Origin: Desulfobacteraceae bacterium
GTDB lineage: Bacteria > Desulfobacterota > Desulfobacteria > Desulfobacterales > Desulfosalsimonadaceae
NCBI GenBank assembly: GCA_014237465.1
Contig: JABZFM010000033.1
Coordinates: 1 to 64,000, forward strand
DNA: 64,000 nucleotides
Direction of reading: 5' to 3'
Part shown: one piece after another, positions 53,431 through 62,856 of the stretch
Layout: each line of letters begins with the position of its first letter
How positions within the stretch are numbered: the stretch's first letter is position 1
The notes under the pieces: generated by a model
The model's database searches: none
What the model was told of the DNA's origin: nothing
The model's input: only the letters and a program-made list of their open reading frames with translations
Position numbers and translations under genes: made by a program

Positions 53431-54222
53431 TTATTTCTTTGAAAACGGCATAATTAATAATTCGATGAATGATTTTGGTTTTTTGGCGTATTCCAGTCCG
53501 ATGATCATCCGGTCATGTCCGGCTGCGGGTTGTGCCTGGTAAGTGCCGCAAATCCGGTCCCACACGGACAGGTTGAACCCGAAGTTGGTATTGGATTCAT
53601 CCATGATCATTGAATGATGCACCCGATGCATGTCCGGGGTGACAATCAGCAGACGGATGAATTTGTCAAGAAGCGTCGGGATATAGATGTTGGCGTGGTT
53701 GAACATGGCTGTGGCATTGAGCAGGACTTCAAAGAGCAGAACCGCTTCAGGCGGAAATCCGAACGCCGCTATCGCCGCCAGTTTAATAAATAATGATATA
53801 ATAATTTCAATGGGATGAAACCGGATGGCCGTGGTCACGTCAATGTCTAAGTCCGAGTGGTGGACCTGGTGAAGCCGCCACAAAATCGGCACAAAATGAA
53901 ACAGGACATGCTGCAGGTAGATGATAAAGTCGAAAATAATGACAGTGGCGATCCAGTCGGCCCAAACCGGCAGGGACAGCTGGTTGAATATGCCCATGCC
54001 CCGGGATTGGGCAAAAGCGGCAAAGGTCACCGGCAGCATGACAAAACCCAGCTGCAGAATCAGGTTGTCCACCGCCACCAGGCCGAGGTTGTTCAGCCAT
54101 CTTTTGGGCTTGGCGTCCACGAGTTTTTTTCGCTGAAACAGGATTTCCCAGCCACCCATGATAAGGAGTATGCCGACAAACGAGATTAAACGGATTGATT
54201 TTTCAGTGAAAAAATCTTCCAT
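53431..54222 (-). CDS. Sterol desaturase / fatty acid hydroxylase family protein
   Basis: A 263-residue membrane di-iron enzyme. Histidine motifs are LQHVLFH, LHQVHHSD and MHRVHHSM, with several hydrophobic segments before and between them. Such enzymes hydroxylate or desaturate lipids with O2, which is notable if the host is an anaerobe; a role in O2 defence or microaerobic growth is possible. It lies 8 bases downstream of the aldolase gene on the same strand, so co-transcription is likely. Confidence 0.85.
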   Translation of the reverse strand: MEDFFTEKSIRLISFVGILLIMGGWEILFQRKKLVDAKPKRWLNNLGLVAVDNLILQLGFVMLPVTFAAFAQSRGMGIFNQLSLPVWADWIATVIIFDFIIYLQHVLFHFVPILWRLHQVHHSDLDIDVTTAIRFHPIEIIISLFIKLAAIAAFGFPPEAVLLFEVLLNATAMFNHANIYIPTLLDKFIRLLIVTPDMHRVHHSMIMDESNTNFGFNLSVWDRICGTYQAQPAAGHDRMIIGLEYAKKPKSFIELLIMPFSKK

Positions 54223-54230
54223 AGATGACC

Positions 54231-55034
54231 TTATGATTCTATTCCCAGAATCTCCATCGCTTCCTCTGCCGTCTTATTTTCATGCACAATCGCACACGCG
54301 GCTTTGACAAATAATACCGGATCTTTGTGCTGAAATGCATTTCGTCCGATGGAAAGCCCTTTTGCTCCTGCCTGCATGGCCCCTTCAATGGATTTGAACA
54401 TTTCCGCGTCACTGAGCTTGCTGCCGCCGGCAATTAAAATCGGCGCCGGGCATCCTTCCACAACTTCGGCAAAAGATTCCGGATCACCCGTATACACGGT
54501 TTTAACATAATCCGCGCCCAGTTCCGCCCCCATGCGGGCAGCCAGCTTAACCGCCTCAAGATCCTTTTCATCTTTAATTAACGGGCCCCGGGGGTACATC
54601 ATGGCGATCAGCGGCATGCCCCAGTAATTGCAGTCCACCACTACTTTTCCGAAGTCAGCAAGCATTTCCGCTTCATGCTCATCCCCCACATTGATGTGGA
54701 TGGAAACACCGTCCGCACCCACCCGGAGGGCATTTTCAACCGTATTGACAAGGACTTTCTTGTTGGGTTTCGGAGACAGCATGCTGGCGGCCGACAGATG
54801 AAGAATCAGTCCGATGTCCCGGCCATAAGTCCTGTGCCCGTGCTTGGGCAGCCCCAAATGGCCGATCACCGCGTTGGCCCCGCCTTCGGCCACTTGGTCC
54901 ACGGCTTTTGACATATCCACAAGACCCTTGATGGGCCCCACGGTCACCCCGTGGTCCATGGGCACAATGACTGCTTTTCCGGTTTTTCTGTCCACGATCC
55001 GTTCCATCCGGACCGCTTTTCCGCTGGTGAACAT
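54231..55034 (-). CDS. Archaeal-type class I aldolase (ADTH synthase / FBP aldolase family)
   Basis: A 267-residue DeoC/LacD-family Schiff-base aldolase. The start GKAVRMERIVDRKTGKAVIVP then MDHGVT is characteristic of AroA'-type ADTH synthases and archaeal FBP aldolases. The catalytic Lys lies in GADYVKTVYTGD, and phosphate binding in IAGGSKL and GLSIGRNAF. It makes either ADTH, the precursor of an alternative dehydroquinate pathway known from methanogens and Desulfobacterota, or cleaves fructose bisphosphate. The partner DHQ synthase II is not in the window. GAGGAG precedes the ATG. Confidence 0.82.
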   Translation of the reverse strand: MFTSGKAVRMERIVDRKTGKAVIVPMDHGVTVGPIKGLVDMSKAVDQVAEGGANAVIGHLGLPKHGHRTYGRDIGLILHLSAASMLSPKPNKKVLVNTVENALRVGADGVSIHINVGDEHEAEMLADFGKVVVDCNYWGMPLIAMMYPRGPLIKDEKDLEAVKLAARMGAELGADYVKTVYTGDPESFAEVVEGCPAPILIAGGSKLSDAEMFKSIEGAMQAGAKGLSIGRNAFQHKDPVLFVKAACAIVHENKTAEEAMEILGIES

Positions 55035-55483
55035 TTTCTTATCTCCTCATAATAAATTGAAAATTCATAAATTTTGGTTCTATAGATAAGAATAAAATTA
55101 AGCGGGTTTGTATGGGGAAGTCAAGAAATAAGAACCTGTATTGGGGTGCGGTGATTTTGTTAAGTTGCGGTGTCGAAATCAATTTGCTGGTTAAAAATAA
55201 AGGGGTAAACAGCTTTTTTTTGAGATATATTGAAAAATGTGTAACAAATTGAAAAGATGAGAAGTATTTTAAAAAATATAAATATTTGAATTTGTTGTTA
55301 GGTTGATTTGTGGGGGTAATGATGAAGCAAAAATGAAAAATTCATGAAAAAAGAAGAACCGGTAAAAAATATAACGGATGAAGCCTGCTTGACGATTTAG
55401 GGATAAAAAGATATAACACTGCATTAATAATGATGATCCTGTAAAACAATGCTATAAATTTGAAACCATAGAAGGAAGATCCG
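55035..55483. other. Divergent intergenic region
   Basis: About 450 AT-rich bases between the aldolase gene (reverse) and the TPR membrane protein (forward). Promoters for both are expected. No gene, repeat or clear box pair seen. Confidence 0.4.
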
Positions 55484-55513
55484 ATTCAAAAGCCAAATCA
55501 TACAAAAATCCCG

Positions 55514-57619
55514 TTGTGGATGACCGGTGTTTTTATTCTGTTTCTCATGGTGGCCGGGACGCTGGTGTATTCAAATACTTTTCAGACTTCATTTGTTTTT
55601 GATGATATCAATTTTATCACCAAAAATGATCCCAATGTTCACATGACGGAATTTTCCTGGGGCGCTTTAAAAAAAGCGGCTGTTGAAGGGGAGCCGCGGC
55701 ACCGGTATCTGCCGAACATCAGTTTTGCCGTCAATTATTATTTTGGCGCGGAAAATACGTTTGGATATCACCTGGTTAACATAGGTATACATTTGATGAC
55801 CGGCATTTTCCTGTTTTTTTTATTCCAGGCAACACTTCGCTTGTGTAGCCGGCAGGATGGAGTTTGTTTCTCCGGAAACAGGTCGCTGCCATCAGTTTCT
55901 CCGGAAACCCTGTCATTTTTTGCGGTGCTGATCTGGCTGGTACATCCGGTTCAAACCAATGCGGTAACGTATATCTGCCAACGAATGGCCAGCATGGTGG
56001 CCATGTTTTATATTCTTTCTCTGCTGTGTTATGTAATAGGGCGGATAAATTTTCGCAAAGGAAGGACCCAAACAGCTGTTTTTCTTTTTTTCGGGTGTAT
56101 CATTTCCGGGTGCTGTGCCATAGCAAGCAAACAAAATGCCGGCATCCTGCCGGTTTTCATACTGTTTTATGAATGGTTTTTCTTCCAGGATTTAAAAACA
56201 TTTCGGTCATACCGGACGTTGCTGTGGATTATTATCGGGCTTATTGTATTTGTGGTTGTTGCCATTCATTTTCTGGGAGTCGACCCGCTGCATCGAATTC
56301 TTTCTGCATACACCCGGCGGGAATTTACCCTGCCCCAGCGGGTGATGACTGAATTTCGGGTAGTTGTCTATTATTTGAGTCTGCTTTTTTGTCCGCAGTC
56401 GTCGCGGCTGATACTGGACCATAATTATCCCCTGTCATATGCGGTCTCGGATCCGTTTTCAACACTCACTTGTTTTGTTTCGATCATTGCAATTGGCGGG
56501 CTGGCGGCCTATCTGGCAAAAAAGGATCGACTGATTTCCTTTGCTCTTTTCTGGTTTCTGGGCAACCTGCTCATCGAATCCTCGGTGATCGGGATAGAGA
56601 TTATCTACGAGCACCGGATGTATTTGCCGACAATGTTTCTTTACCTGATGATTACGGTAATGGTTTTCAGAATGTTTAAGGCCAGGTGGGCGGCTGCGGG
56701 TGTTCTGATCCTGTGCATGATGATTCTGTCCGTGTGGGCCCACCAGCGGAATCGGATATGGGAAAGTGACGTCACTTTCTGGACGGACAGCGTCAAGAAA
56801 TCACCGCAAAAAGAACGCCCCTATCAGAATCTGGCGTATTCCCTGCAGATAAGGGAAGAATTTGAAGACGCGCTTTTTTACTACCGTAAATCACTTGCCA
56901 TCAAACCCCACCCGGTGGTTTATTTTAATATGGGACTGTGCCTGGAAAGGATCGGATATCACAGCGATGCGGTGGATGCCTATGTCAATGCCTTGCAAAT
57001 GAAATATAATACACCCCAGGTCCAGGGCAACCTTGCGAAAGCGCTGGCAAATATCGGAGAATTCAATGCGGCTGTTTCGTATTTTGAAAATGCCTCAAAG
57101 ATGAATCCTTCGGATCCCTCATTTAAGAAAAATGCATTGGTATTGAAGGATTTTTTGAATCATTGCCGAACGCCTGAGAGATGTCTACGGATGAGTATTG
57201 CTCAGAAACCGGATAATCCGGCCCTGCGGTTTAAACTGGGAATGATCTACGAAAAACAGGGAAAACCGGAGCAGGCGTATAACGTTTATGAAAAGATTCT
57301 AAACGAAATTGGTGCGTCTGACCGGAAGCTGTATCTGCTGGTGTTAAACCGCATGGTGATCCTGCATACCGTCAAAGGGGAGATGGACCAATCCCTTCAT
57401 CTGCTGCAGAAAGGTATTGAAGTCGCACCGGATAACCCTCATTTTTATTATGAAATTGCCGTGTTTTACGGGGCTGTGGGTGAAGTGAAGCATTCTGTGG
57501 CCTGGCTGGATATGGCGATTAAAAAAGGATATCAAAACTTAGAGCAGATCAAGTCGGACCGGCGGCTGGAAAGTATCAGAAACACGCAGTATTTTCAAAA
57601 TCTGATTAAACGAAAGTGA
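55514..57619 (+). CDS. TMTC-like membrane protein with C-terminal TPRs
   Basis: A roughly 700-residue protein. About nine membrane segments (residues 1-420) with the N-terminal loop FDDINFITKNDPNV and HLVNIGIHLMTG match the DUF1736/TMTC-like or O-mannosyltransferase-like group. The C-terminal 270 residues are TPR repeats (DALFYYRKSLAIKP, PVVYFNMGLCLERIG). It probably glycosylates exported proteins. The start is uncertain: TTG 55514 and ATG 55520 lack a ribosome binding site, whereas an in-frame ATT at 55484 has GGAAG 6 bases upstream and would add a 10-residue cytoplasmic lead. Confidence 0.82.
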   Translation: MWMTGVFILFLMVAGTLVYSNTFQTSFVFDDINFITKNDPNVHMTEFSWGALKKAAVEGEPRHRYLPNISFAVNYYFGAENTFGYHLVNIGIHLMTGIFLFFLFQATLRLCSRQDGVCFSGNRSLPSVSPETLSFFAVLIWLVHPVQTNAVTYICQRMASMVAMFYILSLLCYVIGRINFRKGRTQTAVFLFFGCIISGCCAIASKQNAGILPVFILFYEWFFFQDLKTFRSYRTLLWIIIGLIVFVVVAIHFLGVDPLHRILSAYTRREFTLPQRVMTEFRVVVYYLSLLFCPQSSRLILDHNYPLSYAVSDPFSTLTCFVSIIAIGGLAAYLAKKDRLISFALFWFLGNLLIESSVIGIEIIYEHRMYLPTMFLYLMITVMVFRMFKARWAAAGVLILCMMILSVWAHQRNRIWESDVTFWTDSVKKSPQKERPYQNLAYSLQIREEFEDALFYYRKSLAIKPHPVVYFNMGLCLERIGYHSDAVDAYVNALQMKYNTPQVQGNLAKALANIGEFNAAVSYFENASKMNPSDPSFKKNALVLKDFLNHCRTPERCLRMSIAQKPDNPALRFKLGMIYEKQGKPEQAYNVYEKILNEIGASDRKLYLLVLNRMVILHTVKGEMDQSLHLLQKGIEVAPDNPHFYYEIAVFYGAVGEVKHSVAWLDMAIKKGYQNLEQIKSDRRLESIRNTQYFQNLIKRK

Positions 57620-57631
57620 CGGAACTGCATT

Positions 57632-57659
57632 GCCTTTGAAAAACCATTAAGGCTTTTTT
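57632..57659 (+). terminator. Rho-independent terminator
   Basis: GCCTT (57632-57636) pairs with AAGGC (57649-57653) and is followed by six T. It lies 12 bases after the TPR membrane protein stop and before the convergent HD-GYP gene. Confidence 0.6.
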
Positions 57660-57693
57660 ACGAAGCCATCTATGTTAATTTTTCAAATGCCGG

Positions 57694-58812
57694 TTAATTC
57701 TCAAAATTTCGTTGACGGTTTGAGTTTGTCGCTGAATACATTTCAGGTTCGGCTTCCTCAGTTTGCTCATTTTTTATGGGCCCAGCGGCGGGGGGCGTCT
57801 CCCAATGATTGTTTTTTGACGCACTTAAGGAAGAATCAACCACGGTTTCATCAAATAATTTTCCCTTGTGACTTTTTACTTCATTAAATGCAGATTCAAT
57901 AGACAGTGCCGGGCGATAGGGGCGGTGAGAACTGATGGCTTCGATGACATCGGCCACAGCCAGAATTTTGGCTTCAAGCAGGGTTTCATCTCCTTTAAGT
58001 CCTCTGGGATACCCGCTGCCGTCTATCCGCTCATGATGCTGGTAGACGATTTCCGCAATCGGCCAGGGGAATGGAATTTGTTTTAAAATTTTGAATCCCA
58101 CGGCAGGATGCGTTTTGATCAGTTCCCACTCAGCCTTGAGGAGTTTGCCCGGCCGGTTCAGAAGTGAAACAGGGGTGCGAATTTTGCCGATATCGTGCAG
58201 CAGCCCCGAAATTCTGATGGCTTCAATCTGATCATCCGGCAATCCCATATTTTTTGCAATATCAGAAGCATATTCGGCAACACGGTGCTGATGGCCGGCT
58301 GTGTAGGGGTCCCGGCTTTCCGCCATGAGGGCCATGCCGCCGACCGTGGCATTAAACATTTCCTGAAGCTGGGCGGTTTTGTTTTTTACCTGATCTTCAA
58401 GAATGATATTCTGTTTGTTTAACGCTTCTTTCATTTTTTTCAGGGACATATGGGTCTGCACCCGCGCTTTGACTTCCGCTGCTTTAAAGGGTTTTGTGAT
58501 ATAATCCACCGCGCCGGTTTCAAACCCCTGGGCAATATATTTGGCATCACTTAAAGCGGTAATAAAGATCACTTCAACGTCCTGATAGCACTGGTCTGCT
58601 TTTAGTTTTGCGCACACTTCAAACCCGTCAATTTCAGGCATCATCACATCCAGCAGAATCAGATCGGGCTTATTGTTTTCAAGATACGCCAACGCCTTTG
58701 CCCCGTTTTTGGCGACACCAAAGCGATATTCGTCTTTTAAAATATTGAGTAACAAATCGATATTAATGGGATTGTCATCAACGATTAAAATCAGGGGTTG
58801 GGTGTCGGTCAT
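57694..58812 (-). CDS. Response regulator with HD-GYP c-di-GMP phosphodiesterase domain
   Basis: A 372-residue REC-HD-GYP protein. The receiver (about 8-125) has the phospho-accepting Asp in LILLDVMMPE. After a coiled coil the HD-GYP domain (about 165-325) shows GLLHDIGKI and HHERIDGSGYPRGL, the residues that define active c-di-GMP phosphodiesterases. It is the last gene of the reverse-strand sensory operon; the hybrid kinase upstream is its probable phosphodonor. The last 40 residues are low-complexity. Confidence 0.92.
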   Translation of the reverse strand: MTDTQPLILIVDDNPINIDLLLNILKDEYRFGVAKNGAKALAYLENNKPDLILLDVMMPEIDGFEVCAKLKADQCYQDVEVIFITALSDAKYIAQGFETGAVDYITKPFKAAEVKARVQTHMSLKKMKEALNKQNIILEDQVKNKTAQLQEMFNATVGGMALMAESRDPYTAGHQHRVAEYASDIAKNMGLPDDQIEAIRISGLLHDIGKIRTPVSLLNRPGKLLKAEWELIKTHPAVGFKILKQIPFPWPIAEIVYQHHERIDGSGYPRGLKGDETLLEAKILAVADVIEAISSHRPYRPALSIESAFNEVKSHKGKLFDETVVDSSLSASKNNHWETPPAAGPIKNEQTEEAEPEMYSATNSNRQRNFEN

Positions 58813-58867
58813 ATTATTTTATCTCCCGGACGGTGTTAGGATTGCGGAAACATTTTTTCTGCATCCC

Positions 58868-61800
58868 TTATGTCCATTGGCTGGTATGTTGGATTAAGGC
58901 TTCTATGGCATCATCGTATTCATATTCATTGATTTTGTATTCAATAGATTGTAAAGAAAAACCGGTCTTGTGCTGTTTGACCCGGTCCAGACATTCATTA
59001 ATGGCAATAGGATCTGCTGCTTTGAGCGCATCAATCAGTTTGGTCAATACCGGTCTGGCCTGGGAAAGGTCTTTTTCAGAAGGTGATTCATCCTCATGGA
59101 TTTTATTTTGAACATTGATGACGGTTTTGATCGATGAGAGCAGTTGGGCAAAGTGTTTTTCAAAATCGTTCAGCAGAAGATTTATTTTTGTTTTATCTAT
59201 CGGCTCTGATTCTAATTCGCTGCAAAACTGCTCTATCTTTCCTGTGACTTCTTTTACCCGGTCTGCGCCGATATTTCCACTGCTGCCTTTCAGGCTGTGG
59301 GCAAGTGATTGGAGGTGCTTCCACTGATGTTGACTGGCAGCTGTTCTTAATCGATCCAGGGTATGAATATTATTGTTGAAAAATCGTGACAGGATTTTTT
59401 TGTATACTTCAATTTCCAGGTTTAAATTTCTGGCTGCCTGGCGAATATTTAATTCCGGCAGGGTGTTATCTTTGAAGTTACTGCCGGAAGCCACCGGTTT
59501 TTCAATAATAAACAAAGCGTTTTCCTTAGAATCCATTTCAGATAATTTTAATTCAAGCTCCGGGTGAACATGCTTGAGCAGTGTTCTGAACAGTTTTTCC
59601 GGGCGGACCGGCTTGGGGACAAATCCATTCATTCCGGCTTCAATACATCGCTTTTCGTCTTGTATCACCGTGGAAGCGGTCATTGCGATAATTGGAAGGG
59701 CCTGGAGATCCTTTTTCTTTCGGATTTTTCGGGTGGCTTCATAGCCGTCCATATTCGGCATCTGGATGTCCATAAGTACTGCATCAAAGGTCTCTTTTGA
59801 AACCGCCCTGACGGCTTCCGCGCCGTCGGATGCAATTTGGGCGGTTATACCGACGGATTTTAAAATTTCAACAGCAATTTCCTGATTGACCCGGTTGTCT
59901 TCAGCGACAAGTATTTTTAAACCACTCAGAAGTTTCTTGTACTCTCTATGCCGCGCGACAGCATCGGATTCAGGCATGGATTTCCGGATGGATTTTCCGC
60001 CAAAAACATCCATGATTGAGTTGAGCAGAGAAGATGCGGTAACCGGCTTGGCAATAAACCCATCAATAACCGAATTGTCGGCGCCGGGTAATGTAAAGTC
60101 CGTCAAAGCGCTGGTCATTAAAATAATCGGAAATTTCAGGTATAAATCGCCACGGATTTCCATGGCTGTTTCCAGTCCGTCCATACCGGGCATTTTCATA
60201 TCTATTATTGCCAGATCAATGATTGTGTCCTGCTGCTGATATTCTTTTAAAAGATTGATTGCCGACATCCCGGACGCAACGAAGTCCGCGTAAAAACCGA
60301 ACGTTTCAATAAGTGAAGACAGGATTTTCCGATTTTCCGCGCAATCATCCACAATCAGAATATTCAGGCCTTTTAAGTTCTCAGGTAATAATAACGGACT
60401 TGGTGTCTGATTCGGCGGCAGTTCCATTACCGTGGTAAAAGTAAATTTTGACCCTTTACCGAATTCACTTTCCATAAAAATCTGGCCATGCATCAATTCT
60501 GCTATCTGCTGGCTGATGCATAACCCTAAACCGGTTCCCCCGAATTTACGGGTGGTGGAGGTATCTCCCTGGGTAAAAGCCTGAAAAAGGAGGTCTCGCT
60601 GGTCTTTGCGCATACCAATGCCGGTATCTTGAACAGAACATGTCAGCCGGATCGCATCAGGACGAATATTTTCGCTGCTTATCTCAATAAGGATCATTCC
60701 GTCTTTGCCCGTAAATTTCACGGCATTGCTCAGCAAGTTCGTTAAAATCTGTTGATATTTCAGTGGGTCGCCAATTATGTCCATTGGCGTATTAGCACTG
60801 ATGTCAAGAAGCAGTTCGATGTCTTTTTCCGCGGTGACACTTGAAAAAATAGTGATCGCATTCTGGAGTATTGTATCGAGTCTGAAATTCTGGTTATCCA
60901 GAACCAGGTCGCCTGAATCGATTTTTGAAAAATCAAGAATATCATTAATGACACCGAGCAGGGCGTTTCCGGACGAGTATATAATTTTCAGGTAATGTTC
61001 GACTTTCAGGGGGATTTCCTCGGAAAGCGCCAGTTCTGCGGCGTTGATCACGCCGTTCATGGGCGTCCGGATTTCATGGCTCATGTTGGCCAGAAATTCG
61101 CTTTTTGCATTAGCGGCTTCATCAGCCGCCTGGATTGCCTTGCGAAGCTCAGTATTTGTTTCTCTTAGTTCTGACGTGCGTTCTTCAACTCTTTTTTCAA
61201 GCTGTTTGTAGGCTTCTTTCAGTTTTTTTTCGCTGTTGCGCAGGGCATTGTATATCCGTTTTCGTTCGGCAATTTCCTTTTGAAGTTTTAAATTGATCTG
61301 TTCGGTTTCTTTTGCCAGGTCACGGGCTTTTCCGGCTGACGACTCGGCCCTGTTTCTGGATTCAATCAGTTCCATGTCCCTTTGTTTAATTTGGTCCATC
61401 ATGGCATTAAACGCATCAACCAGCAGGCCGATCTCATCATTTCCTTTTTTTGTCACACGCGTTGAATAATCCATGTTGATTGCCGTCAAGCCCGCCGCAT
61501 TTGCTAAATCCAGAATGGGCCTTGAGATAAATTGCTGAAGTTTTGTCAGCATGAAAAAAGCAGTCAGAATAGCGAAAAAAAGGACCAGGGCAACGTATCC
61601 GATGTACTTCCAGATCAGGGCATACATTTCATCCAAATCGGATTTGATGAAAACCGTGCCGATTTTTTCTTTTTCCAGCAAGACAGGAGAAATAACATGC
61701 AGCGATGTTGCATTAAACCAGGTTCCCTCTGACTCCAGATCCACCGGCAAAGAATCCGGATCAGATCCCTGGCGATAATAGCTGGCAAATATTTCTCCGG

Positions 61801-62077
61801 AATCATTGAAAATATATGCTGAAAGAATGGAGCCTTCCACTTTTAAGGCATCTAAAGTTTCATGCGCAATTTTTGGATCGTCAAATGCCAGCGAGGCAGT
61901 GCTCCGGTCCGCAATAATTTTTGAAAGAATAGACAGCTCATGGATTTTAGTCTGCCTGAAATTGATCACTTCAAGGGCCCCAAGTATGCCGCAGGCCATC
62001 AACAGTGTGATGCTGCTGACAATCATAACAATAATTCTTATTTTATTGGTGATGGAAAAATCTCTAAACGCTTTCAT
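58868..62077 (-). CDS. Hybrid sensor histidine kinase (CHASE8-like, HAMP, HisKA, two REC, HPt)
   Basis: A 1069-residue inner-membrane kinase. Two N-terminal membrane segments flank a periplasmic CHASE8-like sensor (ADRSTASLAFDDP, SAYIFNDSGEIFASY). HAMP follows (about 195-240), then a coiled coil, HisKA with NMSHEIRTPMNG (His near residue 337), HATPase (QDTGIGMR, FGGTGLGLCIS), a first REC (about 570-690, LAIIDMKMPGMDG), a second REC (about 720-840, AVLMDIQMPNMDG) and a HPt domain with HSLKGSSGN (about 926). A multistep phosphorelay ending at the HD-GYP regulator is likely. The upstream YfiR-like protein ends 15 bases before its start. Confidence 0.92.
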   Translation of the reverse strand: MKAFRDFSITNKIRIIVMIVSSITLLMACGILGALEVINFRQTKIHELSILSKIIADRSTASLAFDDPKIAHETLDALKVEGSILSAYIFNDSGEIFASYYRQGSDPDSLPVDLESEGTWFNATSLHVISPVLLEKEKIGTVFIKSDLDEMYALIWKYIGYVALVLFFAILTAFFMLTKLQQFISRPILDLANAAGLTAINMDYSTRVTKKGNDEIGLLVDAFNAMMDQIKQRDMELIESRNRAESSAGKARDLAKETEQINLKLQKEIAERKRIYNALRNSEKKLKEAYKQLEKRVEERTSELRETNTELRKAIQAADEAANAKSEFLANMSHEIRTPMNGVINAAELALSEEIPLKVEHYLKIIYSSGNALLGVINDILDFSKIDSGDLVLDNQNFRLDTILQNAITIFSSVTAEKDIELLLDISANTPMDIIGDPLKYQQILTNLLSNAVKFTGKDGMILIEISSENIRPDAIRLTCSVQDTGIGMRKDQRDLLFQAFTQGDTSTTRKFGGTGLGLCISQQIAELMHGQIFMESEFGKGSKFTFTTVMELPPNQTPSPLLLPENLKGLNILIVDDCAENRKILSSLIETFGFYADFVASGMSAINLLKEYQQQDTIIDLAIIDMKMPGMDGLETAMEIRGDLYLKFPIILMTSALTDFTLPGADNSVIDGFIAKPVTASSLLNSIMDVFGGKSIRKSMPESDAVARHREYKKLLSGLKILVAEDNRVNQEIAVEILKSVGITAQIASDGAEAVRAVSKETFDAVLMDIQMPNMDGYEATRKIRKKKDLQALPIIAMTASTVIQDEKRCIEAGMNGFVPKPVRPEKLFRTLLKHVHPELELKLSEMDSKENALFIIEKPVASGSNFKDNTLPELNIRQAARNLNLEIEVYKKILSRFFNNNIHTLDRLRTAASQHQWKHLQSLAHSLKGSSGNIGADRVKEVTGKIEQFCSELESEPIDKTKINLLLNDFEKHFAQLLSSIKTVINVQNKIHEDESPSEKDLSQARPVLTKLIDALKAADPIAINECLDRVKQHKTGFSLQSIEYKINEYEYDDAIEALIQHTSQWT

Positions 62078-62092
62078 GAATATTCTCGCTGG

Positions 62093-62635
62093 TTACTGGA
62101 TTGCTGCGGCAACTTCCAGCAGTTTGGCACTGAGTTTCAAGTCGGACTTCAGTGCTGCAGTTTGATTAATTTCAAACCGGATATGATTTTTTTCATTGTA
62201 AAATCTGATAATTCCCCCCATCCGGATAAAATCTTCATCTTCTCCAATGGTCAATACGGGCGTTCCGGACACCTCCCGGAGGATCTGATAGCAGCGATGT
62301 GACTCGGAGGTGCCGACAAATAAAACCTGGCAATCAGAGAGCTGGCTTAAAGAGTTGATGTGCCTGATGGCGAGTTGTTTTCCCCCGATGGATCTCCCTT
62401 CAATGTGATCCAGTGTATTGCCGAAATTGTCCTTGCCGATAATTCCAATCGTGATCGTAGCACCGGTTTTGTCGATTAATTGATCCGGCCATTTAACAAA
62501 CTTGATAAAATTCATCATCATGGCCCCTTTAATCTGGTATTCCATTCCTTCCAGGCAATACCCGGTTCCACTGAAAACCATAAAGGCGATAATAATGAAA
62601 ATTAAAGAGCATTTAAGTCGTATCATTTTTTTCAT
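62093..62635 (-). CDS. YfiR-like periplasmic protein (DUF4154)
   Basis: A 180-residue exported protein with a signal peptide (LIFIIIAFMVFSGTGYC). The pattern IKGAMMMNFIKFVKWP followed by ITIGIIGKDNFG, QVLFVGTSE and GGIIRFYNEKNHIRFEIN is that of the YfiR/HmsC-like family. YfiR controls the activity of a partner membrane signalling protein in response to periplasmic redox or envelope stress. Here the partner is probably the CHASE8-like kinase encoded 15 bases downstream. The gene lies between the TonB-dependent receptor and the kinase, a common arrangement for such cassettes. Confidence 0.88.
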   Translation of the reverse strand: MKKMIRLKCSLIFIIIAFMVFSGTGYCLEGMEYQIKGAMMMNFIKFVKWPDQLIDKTGATITIGIIGKDNFGNTLDHIEGRSIGGKQLAIRHINSLSQLSDCQVLFVGTSESHRCYQILREVSGTPVLTIGEDEDFIRMGGIIRFYNEKNHIRFEINQTAALKSDLKLSAKLLEVAAAIQ

Positions 62636-62750
62636 TATAAACTTTGATGTCTCCGTAAAAAGTCGGATTTTAGGATCGTCGCTCTTTTAACATATTGAAT
62701 TTATTAATGCCAAAATTCAATAAACAGCCATTTAATGCCTGAATTTCACA

Positions 62751-62855
62751 CGCGTCGGAGGCTTCTATATGCAAGGCATTTAATGGTGAAGCCATAGTGA
62801 ACTATTGCAATCCATTAATAACGCAGCAGATGGGAGCCTCCGACGCGTGGGTCGG
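62751..62855. repeat. 105-base inverted-repeat structure
   Basis: CACGCGTCGGAGGC (62751-62764) and its exact complement GCCTCCGACGCGTG (62842-62855) enclose 77 bases. It lies just after the stop of the TonB-dependent receptor gene and before the YfiR gene. It may be an intra-operon processing or attenuation hairpin, or a small palindromic mobile element. Confidence 0.6.
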
Positions 62856-62856
62856 G

